A stretch of 58,531 bases of DNA from Acidimicrobiales bacterium (lineage in GTDB: Bacteria > Actinomycetota > Acidimicrobiia > Acidimicrobiales > Aldehydirespiratoraceae): the NCBI GenBank assembly GCA_029263215.1, contig JAJCXY010000130.1, forward strand, positions 1 through 58,531. Reading direction: 5' to 3'. The notes under the pieces are model-generated. The model was given only the letters and a program-made list of their open reading frames with translations. It did no database searches and had not been told where the DNA came from. Both the position numbers and the translations under genes were made by a program. Position 1 is the stretch's first letter. Each line of letters begins with the position of its first letter. Positions 7,652-15,575 of this stretch are shown piece by piece.

Positions 7652-8439
7652 GGCATCAGGTGCGCTAGGAGCTGGTGGGCGTCGAGAGAACGGGCATCGA
7701 TGTTGTCGAGCCCGTACGCCTCGTAAAGGGGGCCAACGGTGGCCGGCCCGAAGCTTGCGGCGACCGAAGCTGCGGCTGCCGCCAGATCGAGGTGGCGATC
7801 ACCGAGGCCGGCCTGGTCCCAGCCGGTGATGGTCATCACGCCATCGGGCGCAAACCAGACCCGGTCAAGACTCAGTCCGGCGTGGATGAACACCGATGCC
7901 GACTCTTCCACGCTGGCCAACAGATCCGCGAGGATGGCTATCAGATCTGCAGGCGCCCGCCCGGCATACGGGCCGTCGGAGGCCGGCTCCCGTTCTTCTC
8001 GCTCGACCGCCTCCACCACCGAGTCGAAATGCGAGCCGGTGGCCGATTCGAAAGGGCAGTCGTCGGTTGGCATCTGATGGAGCCGACCCAGTGCCCTTCC
8101 GAGCTCAGTTGCAAGGAGTTCGGGGTTGACGGGGAGGAGGCCTCCGGCCACGGGCGAGGAATTCTCGTCGAGCTCGACCACGACTGCCTCGTCGCCCTCG
8201 CCGGCCCGACCGGTGGCGACCAGTTGAGGCGCCACCACTCTGCCATCGAGCCAGAGGAGACGATCGGCCTCTTGAAGGACCTCCTCGATCCGCGGGGGGC
8301 GCTGGTGGAGCACCAAGAGGTTGCGGCCGCGAACGCGAAGCCGAGATACACCACCGTCGACGTCGAAATCGACTGGTTCCTCTCCACCGAGGGAGCGGCG
8401 AACGCCGGGCGACAAGGCCCGCGGGTAGGCGAGCACCAT
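7648..8439 (-). CDS. APH(3')-like aminoglycoside phosphotransferase homologue, catalytically degenerate
   Basis: The 263 residues align along their length with the APH(3') kinase fold: ADRLLWLDGRVVAPQL resembles the N-lobe helix region, and GRLHQMPTDDCPF resembles the segment before the catalytic loop. The catalytic loop HGDLxxxN reads HAGLSLDR (186-193), so the catalytic Asp is Gly188 and the metal-binding Asn is Arg193. The second metal Asp, normally in IDxG, is Gly206 in TGWDQAG. Spacing is kept, which argues for replacement rather than misalignment. It is therefore probably a pseudokinase and unlikely to confer drug resistance. It sits between miaB (1 nt gap) and miaA (GTGA overlap), suggesting a tRNA- or translation-linked role; that is inference. 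Confidence 0.75.
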   Translation of the reverse strand: MVLAYPRALSPGVRRSLGGEEPVDFDVDGGVSRLRVRGRNLLVLHQRPPRIEEVLQEADRLLWLDGRVVAPQLVATGRAGEGDEAVVVELDENSSPVAGGLLPVNPELLATELGRALGRLHQMPTDDCPFESATGSHFDSVVEAVEREEREPASDGPYAGRAPADLIAILADLLASVEESASVFIHAGLSLDRVWFAPDGVMTITGWDQAGLGDRHLDLAAAAASVAASFGPATVGPLYEAYGLDNIDARSLDAHQLLAHLMP

Positions 8440-8440
8440 C

Positions 8441-9904
8441 TCAGCCTGCGATTACCGGAATGCGCGTGCGGTGGCGGGCCGCGATGGTGACCCCGATGAG
8501 TTCACCGAGGAGATGATTCACACGCGCATGGGTGATTCGCACCTCGGCGTAGGAACCGGTCTTGATCGGCGCCTCGCTGGCGAAGTGGACCAGGGTGTTG
8601 CGGCGAGTCCGGCCGGTGAGCACCGATGGATCCTTCTTGCTGGGGCCCTCCACGGTGACCTCCTCGACGAGCCCGAGACGAGCCTCGTTAGCTCTGCGAG
8701 ACGAGCGTTCGATCACCAACCGCAGGCGCTCATAGCGTTCGACCGCCACGTCGTGGGGAACGAACCGTTCTTCCATATCGGCGGCCTCGGTGCCGGGCCG
8801 GGGGGAAAACACGAAAGTGAAAGCGCTGTCGAACTCCGCCGCGGCCGCCACTTCGAGGGTGCGTTCGAAGTCGTCGTCGGTCTCGCCGGGAAATCCGACG
8901 ATGATGTCGGTGGAGATCGCTACGCCCGGGATCGTGCTACGGGCATCGGTGAGCTTGGCGAGGAAACGTTCAGCGGTGTAGCCGCGATGCATCGCCGCCA
9001 GTACGGAATCGCTCCCCGACTGGAGCGGGAAATGCAGGTGCTCACAGGCGCTGGGGGTCTCCGCCATCGCCAGGAACGTCTCGCTACGCATGTCCTTGGG
9101 ATGCGGACTGGTGAAGCGCACTCGATGGATGCCCTCGATCGAACCCACCTCGCGAAGGAGATCGGCGAATAAGGGTCTGGCCCTTCGATCTTCGGCCCAC
9201 TGGGCACCACACCACCAGGCATCGTCGCCGTCGCGGCCCTTGCTCGGGTCGCGCCGGGTGAGGGCGAGATCACGGCCGTAGGAGTTGACGTTTTGGCCGA
9301 GCAGGGTGATCTCGCTGACCCCGTCTTCGACGAGACTGCCGACCTCCTCCACCAACTCGCCGAACGGGCGACTGATCTCGGGACCCCGTACCGCGGGCAC
9401 GATGCAGAAGGCACAGTTGTTGTCGCACCCGATCTGGATCGTGACCCAAGCCCCATGATCGACCTCTCGACGTGTGGGAAGCGCTGACGGGAACGCTTCG
9501 GCATCGCCGCGAACCGTCTCTTCGAGGATTTCGACGATCGGACCTTTTTCGGCTGCGTGATTCAAGAGTTCCACCGCCCGATGAACATTGTGAGTGCCGA
9601 ACACCACATCAACGTGGCCGGCCCGATCCCGTACCAAGTCGCGGTCCTTTTGGGCAAGGCATCCGGACACCGCGATCTGAAGATCGGGATTCTTCTCCTT
9701 GAGCGCCTTCAGATTGCCCAATGCCCCGTAGAGCTTGTTGTCGGCGTTCTCACGTATGCAACAGGTGTTGAGCACGATCACGTCGGCGCTGTCGGCATCG
9801 GGGGCGCGGGTCATGCCGTCGGCCTCGAGCAGGCCGGCGATCCGCTCCGAGTCGTGCTCGTTCATCTGGCAGCCGTAGGTACGGACGAGGTAGGACTTGC
9901 TCAC
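8441..9904 (-). CDS. miaB: tRNA-2-methylthio-N6-dimethylallyladenosine synthase
   Basis: Radical-SAM methylthiotransferase converting i6A37 to ms2i6A37. The N-terminal [4Fe-4S] cluster uses Cys12, Cys48 and Cys82; the radical-SAM cluster is Cys160-x3-Cys164-x2-Cys167 (CDNNCAFC); a TRAM domain lies at the C-terminus. The 487 residues include an extra segment at about 213-244 after GQNVNSYGRD, rich in charged residues and Trp, which I do not expect in most family members. The GTG start at 9904 overlaps the upstream isochorismatase stop. Confidence 0.95.
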   Translation of the reverse strand: MSKSYLVRTYGCQMNEHDSERIAGLLEADGMTRAPDADSADVIVLNTCCIRENADNKLYGALGNLKALKEKNPDLQIAVSGCLAQKDRDLVRDRAGHVDVVFGTHNVHRAVELLNHAAEKGPIVEILEETVRGDAEAFPSALPTRREVDHGAWVTIQIGCDNNCAFCIVPAVRGPEISRPFGELVEEVGSLVEDGVSEITLLGQNVNSYGRDLALTRRDPSKGRDGDDAWWCGAQWAEDRRARPLFADLLREVGSIEGIHRVRFTSPHPKDMRSETFLAMAETPSACEHLHFPLQSGSDSVLAAMHRGYTAERFLAKLTDARSTIPGVAISTDIIVGFPGETDDDFERTLEVAAAAEFDSAFTFVFSPRPGTEAADMEERFVPHDVAVERYERLRLVIERSSRRANEARLGLVEEVTVEGPSKKDPSVLTGRTRRNTLVHFASEAPIKTGSYAEVRITHARVNHLLGELIGVTIAARHRTRIPVIAG

Positions 9905-10467
9905 TCGTCAGAGGCTACCGACACCATCGCACACGCCATCTCGGTGTCGATCACCGACCCGAACTCCGCGGCCAGCACCGCTGCGGTGGAACGGGAGAGT
10001 TGATCAGCGCTGATCCGAACCCCGTCGACACCGGTGAGGTCGAATCCGTGGGTGGCATCGAGAACAAACCAGAGGTCGTAGCCGAGGTCGCTCCCCGCAC
10101 GAGCGGTGGTCTCACAGCACATGCTCGTGCTGATCCCACAGACCGCGATGCCCTCGACCCCGTTGTCGGTGAGCCAACCATGGAGGTCGGGCGATCCGTG
10201 GAAGGCCGAATTCACCGACTTGTGTACCTCCAGGCCGACCTCGCCAAGCACCTCGGGCTTGAGAGCGTGACCGGGGCGGCCCTCGCGTAGCGGGGATCGT
10301 GGATCGGTGGAGTGGTGCACAACTCGAGCGATCGGCTGGTCGGCCTCTCGCCATGCTTGCATCAAGCGAACGATGTTGGCTTCACAGAGGGGGTTGTTGC
10401 GGTGGCCCCAAAAGCCGGACTCGTCCAACCCCTGCTGCACATCTACGACAATGAGGGCCCGCTTCAT
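9901..10467 (-). CDS. Isochorismatase-family cysteine hydrolase
   Basis: Small cytosolic hydrolase (188 residues) of the isochorismatase/nicotinamidase superfamily. The catalytic triad is visible as Asp9 (VVDVQQG), Lys83 (VHKSVNSAF) and Cys117 within GISTSMCCETTARAG. The substrate cannot be told from sequence: members hydrolyse nicotinamide, isochorismate or N-carbamoyl compounds, and no metal-binding DxH pair typical of nicotinamidase is obvious. It is the first gene after the recA terminator and overlaps miaB by 4 nt. Confidence 0.85.
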   Translation of the reverse strand: MKRALIVVDVQQGLDESGFWGHRNNPLCEANIVRLMQAWREADQPIARVVHHSTDPRSPLREGRPGHALKPEVLGEVGLEVHKSVNSAFHGSPDLHGWLTDNGVEGIAVCGISTSMCCETTARAGSDLGYDLWFVLDATHGFDLTGVDGVRISADQLSRSTAAVLAAEFGSVIDTEMACAMVSVASDE

Positions 10468-10570
10468 AGGCCATACTCTGGCTCACCGGCCAGCCCAGCG
10501 CACGCCGCCGGTGCACCGGCGCCGCAACCAGATCAGGCGTCATCTCCATCGGGCCCGAAGCAAAATTGGA

Positions 10571-10598
10571 GCGGACCGCCCCGGCAGGGACGGTCCGC
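10571..10598 (-). terminator. Intrinsic terminator downstream of recA
   Basis: A perfect 8-bp inverted repeat (GCGGACCG at 10571-10578, CGGTCCGC at 10591-10598) with a 12-nt loop lies 46 nt after the recA stop. Read on the minus strand it is followed by CCAATTTTGC, a short U-rich tract. It separates recA from the miaB run. Confidence 0.7.
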
Positions 10599-10643
10599 TG
10601 ACCCGACTGGCTACTTCAGAGGGGGAAGAAAGCGGCCGTCGGA

Positions 10644-11711
10644 CTAGTCGTCGAGTGCGATCGGAAGATCGTCGGCGTCGGTGAACTCCTCACCTTCACC
10701 TTCGGTGAGATCGATCTCCTCTTCGTCGGTGTCGGGCATCACTGCCTTCCAGACCCGATCGGAGATCTCCACCATGATCTCGGGATTCTCGGTGAGGTAT
10801 TTCTTGGCGTTTTCGCGGCCCTGCCCGAGTTGCTCTCCGTCGTAGGTGTACCAAGCACCCGACTTCTTCACGATGCCTTCCTCGACCGACAGGTCGAGAA
10901 CCGAACCTTCACGGGAGATGCCCTGGCCATACATGATGTCGAACTCCGCCTGCTTGAACGGCGGAGCGCACTTGTTCTTGACGACCTTGACTCGAGTGCG
11001 GTTGCCCACGATCTCGACACCGTCCTTGATCGATTCGATACGGCGGATATCGAGCCGGCACGAAGAGTAGAACTTCAGCGCCCGGCCGCCAGGGGTGGTC
11101 TCCGGCGACCCGAACATCACGCCGATCTTTTCGCGCAGCTGGTTGATGAAGATACAGATGGTTTTGGACTTGCTGAGGTTGCCCGTGAGCTTGCGCAGAG
11201 CCTGCGACATCAAGCGGGCCTGGAGACCTACGTGATGGTCGCCCATGTCGCCCTCGATCTCTGCACGAGGGGTGAGGGCGGCCACCGAGTCGATAACGAC
11301 CACATCGAGGGCACCGGAGCGGATCAGCATGTCGGTGATCTCGAGGGCCTGCTCACCAGTATCGGGCTGGGAGATCAAGAGCTCATCGATGTCGACCCCG
11401 ATTGCCCTGGCATAGACCGGATCCATGGCGTGCTCGGCATCGATGTAGGCGCAGATACCGCCATTGCGCTGGGCTTCGGCGACAACATGGGTTGCGAGGG
11501 TGCTCTTGCCTGATGACTCCGGACCGAAGATCTCGGTGACCCGACCCCGGGGGAGACCACCGATACCGAGGGCGAGGTCGAGAGCGAGAGCGCCGGTGGG
11601 GATGGACTCGATGTTCATCGTGCCCTTTTCACCCATCTTCATGACAGAGCCCTTACCGAACTGCTTCTCGATCTGCCCGAGGGCCATGTCGAGTGCCTTA
11701 TCTCGTTCCAC
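10644..11711 (-). CDS. recA: Recombinase RecA
   Basis: RecA drives strand exchange and acts as co-protease for LexA cleavage. The 355-residue protein has Walker [10 protein letters not shown] (63-71), the conserved [11 protein letters not shown] segment and the [13 protein letters not shown] loop, and it ends in an acidic tail. No intein interrupts it. Translation probably starts at GTG 11711, preceded by CAGGAGCAACA. The promoter carries an SOS box in its spacer. recX, the usual actinobacterial partner, does not follow; a terminator does. Confidence 0.98.
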   Translation of the reverse strand: MERDKALDMALGQIEKQFGKGSVMKMGEKGTMNIESIPTGALALDLALGIGGLPRGRVTEIFGPESSGKSTLATHVVAEAQRNGGICAYIDAEHAMDPVYARAIGVDIDELLISQPDTGEQALEITDMLIRSGALDVVVIDSVAALTPRAEIEGDMGDHHVGLQARLMSQALRKLTGNLSKSKTICIFINQLREKIGVMFGSPETTPGGRALKFYSSCRLDIRRIESIKDGVEIVGNRTRVKVVKNKCAPPFKQAEFDIMYGQGISREGSVLDLSVEEGIVKKSGAWYTYDGEQLGQGRENAKKYLTENPEIMVEISDRVWKAVMPDTDEEEIDLTEGEGEEFTDADDLPIALDD

Positions 11712-11831
11712 TGTTGCTCCTGGTGTGTTGCTGCCCGGTGGCAGGTTGTGTGTCTTTGGGGGGTGTGGTGTTGGACTCGAACATTACGGAGGGGGTATGA
11801 CACTCTCTCTTCGAGTCGAACGAATGACAAC

Positions 11832-11860
11832 ATCGTAATTGCGAACACTCGTTCGATCAA
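11832..11860 (-). promoter_or_regulatory. recA promoter with SOS box in the -35/-10 spacer
   Basis: On the minus strand a -35-like TTGATC (11860-11855) and a -10-like TACGAT (11837-11832) are separated by 17 bp. The perfect SOS box CGAACACTCGTTCG (11842-11855) fills most of the spacer, so LexA binding would exclude RNA polymerase. Transcription would begin about 115 bases before the recA GTG. The box is also 78 bp from msrB on the other strand and might affect it. Confidence 0.82.
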
Positions 11861-11932
11861 GCATCTTCTCTCGGGGAACGAATCCGGCCCTCGAGGCGTT
11901 CTAGAGAGCAACGCAGGATCAGGGAGCAATCG

Positions 11933-12337
11933 ATGACCGACATGCAGTCCGACGACAAGGACCTCCGCGACCGCCTCACTCCGGAGCAGTACGCCGTCAC
12001 CCAGAAGGCGGGCACCGAACGAGCGTTCACCGGCGAGTACTGGGACTGCCACGACGATGGCACCTACCACTGCGTCGTTTGCGACACCGCCCTGTTCTCC
12101 AGCGACACCAAGTTCGAGTCCGGCAGTGGATGGCCAAGCTTCTTCGAGTCGGTGGGACCCGACGTCGTCGAGATCCACAGCGACTCGAGCCACGGAATGG
12201 TACGGGAGGAAGCCGTGTGCGCGAAGTGTGGCGCCCACCTGGGCCATCGTTTCCCCGACGGACCCATGCCCACCGGCCAGCGCTACTGCATGAACTCAGC
12301 AAGCTTGAGGCTCGACCGAGACGACGCCGACGGCTGA
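11933..12337 (+). CDS. msrB: Peptide-methionine (R)-S-oxide reductase
   Basis: Repairs R-methionine sulfoxide in proteins. The 134-residue protein has the zinc-binding cysteines Cys47/Cys50 (CVVC) and Cys96/Cys99 (CAKC), the substrate-pocket sequence SGSGWPSF, and the catalytic cysteine Cys119 in RYCMNSASL. It is transcribed divergently from recA over a 221-bp region containing the recA SOS box. The resolving cysteine position is not obvious. Confidence 0.95.
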   Translation: MTDMQSDDKDLRDRLTPEQYAVTQKAGTERAFTGEYWDCHDDGTYHCVVCDTALFSSDTKFESGSGWPSFFESVGPDVVEIHSDSSHGMVREEAVCAKCGAHLGHRFPDGPMPTGQRYCMNSASLRLDRDDADG

Positions 12338-12370
12338 CAGCCGCGCGGGTCGGTGCCCTAGCCTCGCGCA

Positions 12371-12775
12371 ATGACTTCTCCGGCCCCCACCCTCCTCGAC
12401 CGCACGCCGCGATTCATCGCGGTCGTCGGAGCAATGCTGCTGATCGCCTTCGGGTTGTGGGCGATGATCGATCCCCGGTCGTTCTTCGACTCGCTGGCGA
12501 CCTTCGACCCTTACAACCAGCATCTCATCCAAGACATCGGAGCCTTCCAGATAGGCCTGGGCGCGGTGCTGCTGATGGCCGGGCTGCCTCAACCGTCAGA
12601 TGGCTTGTTGACCGGTCTCGTCGGTGTCGGAGCAGGCATGGCTGCCCACGCGGTGTCGCATGCGGTTGGTCACGACCTGGGAGGCACTCCCGAGATCGAT
12701 ATTCCGGTGTTCGCCCTCCTGGGGGGACTGCTACTCGTCGGCGGACTCGTCAGATGGAACCAGTTGCAGGCCTGA
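12371..12775 (+). CDS. Small four-helix integral membrane protein
   Basis: A 134-residue protein with four likely membrane spans (about 14-32, 50-68, 78-96 and 108-128). The second half contains a His-rich segment (AAHAVSHAVGHDLG) between spans 3 and 4, which could bind metal or face the membrane surface. It does not match a family I can name confidently. It begins 33 nt after msrB and is probably co-transcribed. Confidence 0.7.
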   Translation: MTSPAPTLLDRTPRFIAVVGAMLLIAFGLWAMIDPRSFFDSLATFDPYNQHLIQDIGAFQIGLGAVLLMAGLPQPSDGLLTGLVGVGAGMAAHAVSHAVGHDLGGTPEIDIPVFALLGGLLLVGGLVRWNQLQA

Positions 12776-12867
12776 GCAGCCGGTTGGGTCGTGTCACGAG
12801 CACCTCACGGCGCTACGGTTCGACCACCGTTGCTCGACCGGTGAGTCGATCCCTGCGATCACCACCG

Positions 12868-13278
12868 ATGAAACGTGCGACAATGACGATCGATGAAGCA
12901 ACCCGCCATGAGTTGTTCTTGTGGTTCACACAGAACATGCCGCCAACCTTGGCCGAAGCCATGATGCAATCGATCCCACCGACAGGGTGGGGTGATGTCG
13001 CCACGCGCAACGACGTCGGCGCCAACGCGATCCTGCTCAGGGGCGAGATGGCCGAAGTACGCGGCGAGATGGCCGAGGTGCGAGGCGAAATAGCCGAGGT
13101 GCGAGGCGAAATAGCAGAAGTACGCGGCGAGATAGCAGAAATACGGGGCGAAATAGCGATCCTGCGAGGGGAGATCGACCTCCGATTCTCCCAAACCAAC
13201 CGCACCATCGTGCTTGCCGCGATCGCCACCGCTGTTTCCAGCTGGGGAGCGGCGTTCGCCACCCTGGGCCTGGGCTGA
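12868..13278 (+). CDS. Short coiled-coil protein with C-terminal membrane anchor
   Basis: A 136-residue protein (131 if ATG 12883 is used) of unknown function. After an N-terminal region (ATRHELFLWF...) comes a run of seven heptads of form RGE(I/M)AEV at about residues 58-106, which should form a long amphipathic helix or coiled coil. A hydrophobic span (about 114-136) ends the protein as a likely membrane anchor. The heptads are encoded by 21-bp direct repeats with different synonymous codons, suggesting selection on the protein. The repeat uses ATA codons, uncommon in this GC-rich DNA. It lies between the msrB group and a DEAD-box helicase. Confidence 0.7.
   Translation: MKRATMTIDEATRHELFLWFTQNMPPTLAEAMMQSIPPTGWGDVATRNDVGANAILLRGEMAEVRGEMAEVRGEIAEVRGEIAEVRGEIAEIRGEIAILRGEIDLRFSQTNRTIVLAAIATAVSSWGAAFATLGLG
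13039..13185 (+). repeat. Seven tandem 21-bp coding repeats
   Basis: Seven in-frame 21-bp units start at 13039, 13060, 13081, 13102, 13123, 13144 and 13165. They encode RGEMAEV twice, RGEIAEV twice, then RGEIAEI, RGEIAIL and RGEIDLR. Adjacent units differ mainly at third positions, and the array decays at the 3' end. Confidence 0.9.
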
Positions 13279-13311
13279 TAATTCGCGCCCACCGACGAGG
13301 GCTACCCTGAC

Positions 13312-14670
13312 GTGTTCATGGCCTCCCCCTTCAGCGAGCTCGGCGTCTGCGACCCGCTCGTCGATGTGCTCCGGGGGGCGGGGATACGCAAACCTTTCCC
13401 CGTCCAAACGAAGACCATCCCCGATCTACTTGCCGGGCGCGACGTCGTCGGTCGGGCCCCCACCGGCTCAGGCAAGACCCTCGCCTTCGGCATACCCACG
13501 CTGATGAGGGTGCCGCGGGCAGAACCGAAGCGCCCCGTCGCTCTCGTGCTCGCACCCACTCGTGAACTCGCAGCCCAGATCGCATCCGACCTCCGCCCCC
13601 TCGCCGAGGCCGTCGAGCGCCGGATCACAGCCATCTACGGCGGGATCGCCATAGACCCCCAGGTAAAGAAGCTGGGGCGTGGCATCGATGTGCTCGTCGC
13701 CACGCCAGGGCGGCTGGAGGACCTCATCTCCCAACGGGAGGTCTCGCTCGAATCAGTCGAGATCGTGGTGGTCGACGAGGCCGATCGTATGGCCGACATG
13801 GGCTTCCTGCCGGTCGTGCGCCGCCTTCTCGACCAGACCAGCAACGAACGCCAGACGGCTCTCTACTCAGCCACCCTCGACGGTGATGTCGGCAAGGTCA
13901 TCGCTGAGTACCAGGCCGATCCGGTTCACCACGAGGTCGGCTCGGCCGCCCCCGACCTGGAGTCGATGCAGCACCACTTCTGGGTACTACCGCGCCCCGA
14001 GCGCATCCCGCTGTGTGCCTCGGTCATCGCCACTTTCGGCCGCACGATCGTATTCACCCGCACCCGCCACGGCGCCGACCGCGCCGCCCGGCAGCTGAAG
14101 AGCGCCGGGATCAAGGCAGTTGCGATCCATGGCAACCGCTCCCAGGCCCAGCGCAAGCGGGCACTCGACGACTTCATCGCCGGCAAGGCCGATGCCCTAG
14201 TCGCGACCGACGTCGCCGCCAGGGGCATACACGTCGACGCAGTCGAGTGTGTGGTGCATTTCGACCCGGTCGACGAGGACTCAGCCTACGTTCACCGCTC
14301 AGGTCGTACTGCGAGGGCGGGTGCCCACGGCCACGTCGTGTCGTTCGTCGACCCCGGCCAGGTCCGCCTCGTCAAAGCCATGAAGCGCCGGCTGGGCCTT
14401 CACCAGGAGATCACGCCGCCACCGGAAACCGAATCCGAGCCGCACCCGGGCGCAGACTCGGAACCCGAACCCGGTGAACGGGATCGCCGAGACGAGAGGC
14501 CCCGCCGCACCAGCGAGAAACCACGACCGAAGTCGCGTCAGGCGACCAAGCGGGCACCCAAGAAGGCCGCCAAGAAGGGGGCGCGCAAGCCGAAGAACCG
14601 AAACCGGCCGAGCAACAAGGGACGACCGAAACGGTCCGGTCCGCCCCAGAAACGGCGCCGGAGCCGCTAA
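13312..14670 (+). CDS. DEAD-box ATP-dependent RNA helicase
   Basis: Unwinds RNA, probably in ribosome assembly or cold adaptation. The 452 residues carry, in order, the Q motif (PFPVQTKTIP), motif I APTGSGKT, PTRELA, GG, TPGRL, the DEAD box (VVDEADRM), motif III SAT, and the C-terminal RecA-like domain with ATDVAARGIHVD and HRSGRTARAG. The last 80 residues form a strongly basic Lys/Arg/Pro tail likely to bind RNA. The start is GTG 13312; ATG 13318 is an alternative. Its TAA stop overlaps the stop of the convergent GNAT gene. It resembles RhlE-type helicases. Confidence 0.93.
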   Translation: MFMASPFSELGVCDPLVDVLRGAGIRKPFPVQTKTIPDLLAGRDVVGRAPTGSGKTLAFGIPTLMRVPRAEPKRPVALVLAPTRELAAQIASDLRPLAEAVERRITAIYGGIAIDPQVKKLGRGIDVLVATPGRLEDLISQREVSLESVEIVVVDEADRMADMGFLPVVRRLLDQTSNERQTALYSATLDGDVGKVIAEYQADPVHHEVGSAAPDLESMQHHFWVLPRPERIPLCASVIATFGRTIVFTRTRHGADRAARQLKSAGIKAVAIHGNRSQAQRKRALDDFIAGKADALVATDVAARGIHVDAVECVVHFDPVDEDSAYVHRSGRTARAGAHGHVVSFVDPGQVRLVKAMKRRLGLHQEITPPPETESEPHPGADSEPEPGERDRRDERPRRTSEKPRPKSRQATKRAPKKAAKKGARKPKNRNRPSNKGRPKRSGPPQKRRRSR

Positions 14671-15086
14671 CTCTTGGGCTTCGGCCGCATCAGCCACTGT
14701 TCGGGCGTGTCGAGGGGCTCGAAACCGAACTCTGCATACAGACCGTGGGCGTCGGCGGTGGCGAGCAGATGGCGGCCAACACCCGCGACTTGCGGATGTT
14801 TGATGGCCGCCTCGACCAGCTGCTTTCCCAGCCCGACGCCACGGGCAGACTCGAGCACGAACACGTCGCAGAGCCAGGCGAACGTGGCCCCATCGGACAC
14901 CACCCTGGCGAATCCGACCGTGCGGCCGTCGCCGTCCAATGCACCCACCACAACCGCACTCCCGTCGATCGCCCGATCGAACACCTCTCGTGGACGGCCT
15001 CTCGACCAGTAGGCCTCGTGATGGAGAAACCCGAATACGACATCCATGTCGATGGCATCAGTCTCGAAGGTGATCGTGCTCATCAT
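14667..15086 (-). CDS. GNAT-family N-acetyltransferase
   Basis: Acetyl-CoA-dependent transferase of 139 residues. The GNAT core is visible: CDVFVLESARGVGLGKQLVEA contains motif A with the R/Q-x-x-G-x-G/A acetyl-CoA loop (ARGVGLG), and LYAEFGFEPL is the C-terminal motif. ATG 15083 may be the true start. The acceptor substrate cannot be predicted. It is convergent with the helicase, whose stop codon overlaps its own. Confidence 0.82.
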   Translation of the reverse strand: MMSTITFETDAIDMDVVFGFLHHEAYWSRGRPREVFDRAIDGSAVVVGALDGDGRTVGFARVVSDGATFAWLCDVFVLESARGVGLGKQLVEAAIKHPQVAGVGRHLLATADAHGLYAEFGFEPLDTPEQWLMRPKPKS

Positions 15087-15135
15087 CGGGCGATTCTCGT
15101 TTGCAAGCGCCTCCTACGCCAGCCAACGTGTGCCC

Positions 15136-15537
15136 ATGCGTGTCATCTCACTCGATCGCCTCACCGCCAGCCAGTTCGATGCATCGCTGGCTGCCCGTCG
15201 AGGTTTCGACGCAAAGGTGGATCCCGGCCTCCCCGAAATCACCGCGGCGGAGTGGCAGGCCTACCTGGCCGTCGAATCGCTCAACGACGAAGACCGGATC
15301 CACTACGGCGCAAGCGATGACGACCGAATGGTTGGCCTGGGCCATCTGGGACTGAAACGGAGTCCGGAGAACCGCCATCAGGCGAGCTGTGAGATCGACG
15401 GCATCTCCGAGGCGGGGGAGACCCTCCTGGGAGTGATCTGCGATGCGGCCACCGGAGCCGGCGGCACATGGACGGTGAGACCTCCTGAACGCGGAGATCG
15501 AAGGGTCCGACCGCCGCCTCACCGGAATGCCGCATGA
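15136..15537 (+). CDS. GNAT-like protein, probably truncated
   Basis: A 133-residue product reading from ATG 15136. The sequence DDDRMVGLGHLGL followed by ENRHQASCEID resembles the beta-strand region just before motif A in actinobacterial two-domain GNAT proteins. After CEID the expected RRRGIG loop is replaced by GISEAGET, and the frame then ends in a low-complexity Arg/Pro tail before the convergent methyltransferase. There is no room for the rest of a GNAT domain. I read it as a decayed remnant, but a short divergent protein cannot be excluded. Confidence 0.45.
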   Translation: MRVISLDRLTASQFDASLAARRGFDAKVDPGLPEITAAEWQAYLAVESLNDEDRIHYGASDDDRMVGLGHLGLKRSPENRHQASCEIDGISEAGETLLGVICDAATGAGGTWTVRPPERGDRRVRPPPHRNAA

Positions 15538-15575
15538 GAGCTGCGACCCAAGCCAACCTCAGGTGGCCCAGAGCG

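Noticed and set aside
11817..11830. CGAACGAATGACAA as a second SOS box at recA
   Set aside because: The left half matches but the right half differs at several of five positions.
13039..13185. Tandem repeats as a CRISPR array or microsatellite
   Set aside because: The units are contiguous without spacers, in frame, and diverge at synonymous sites.
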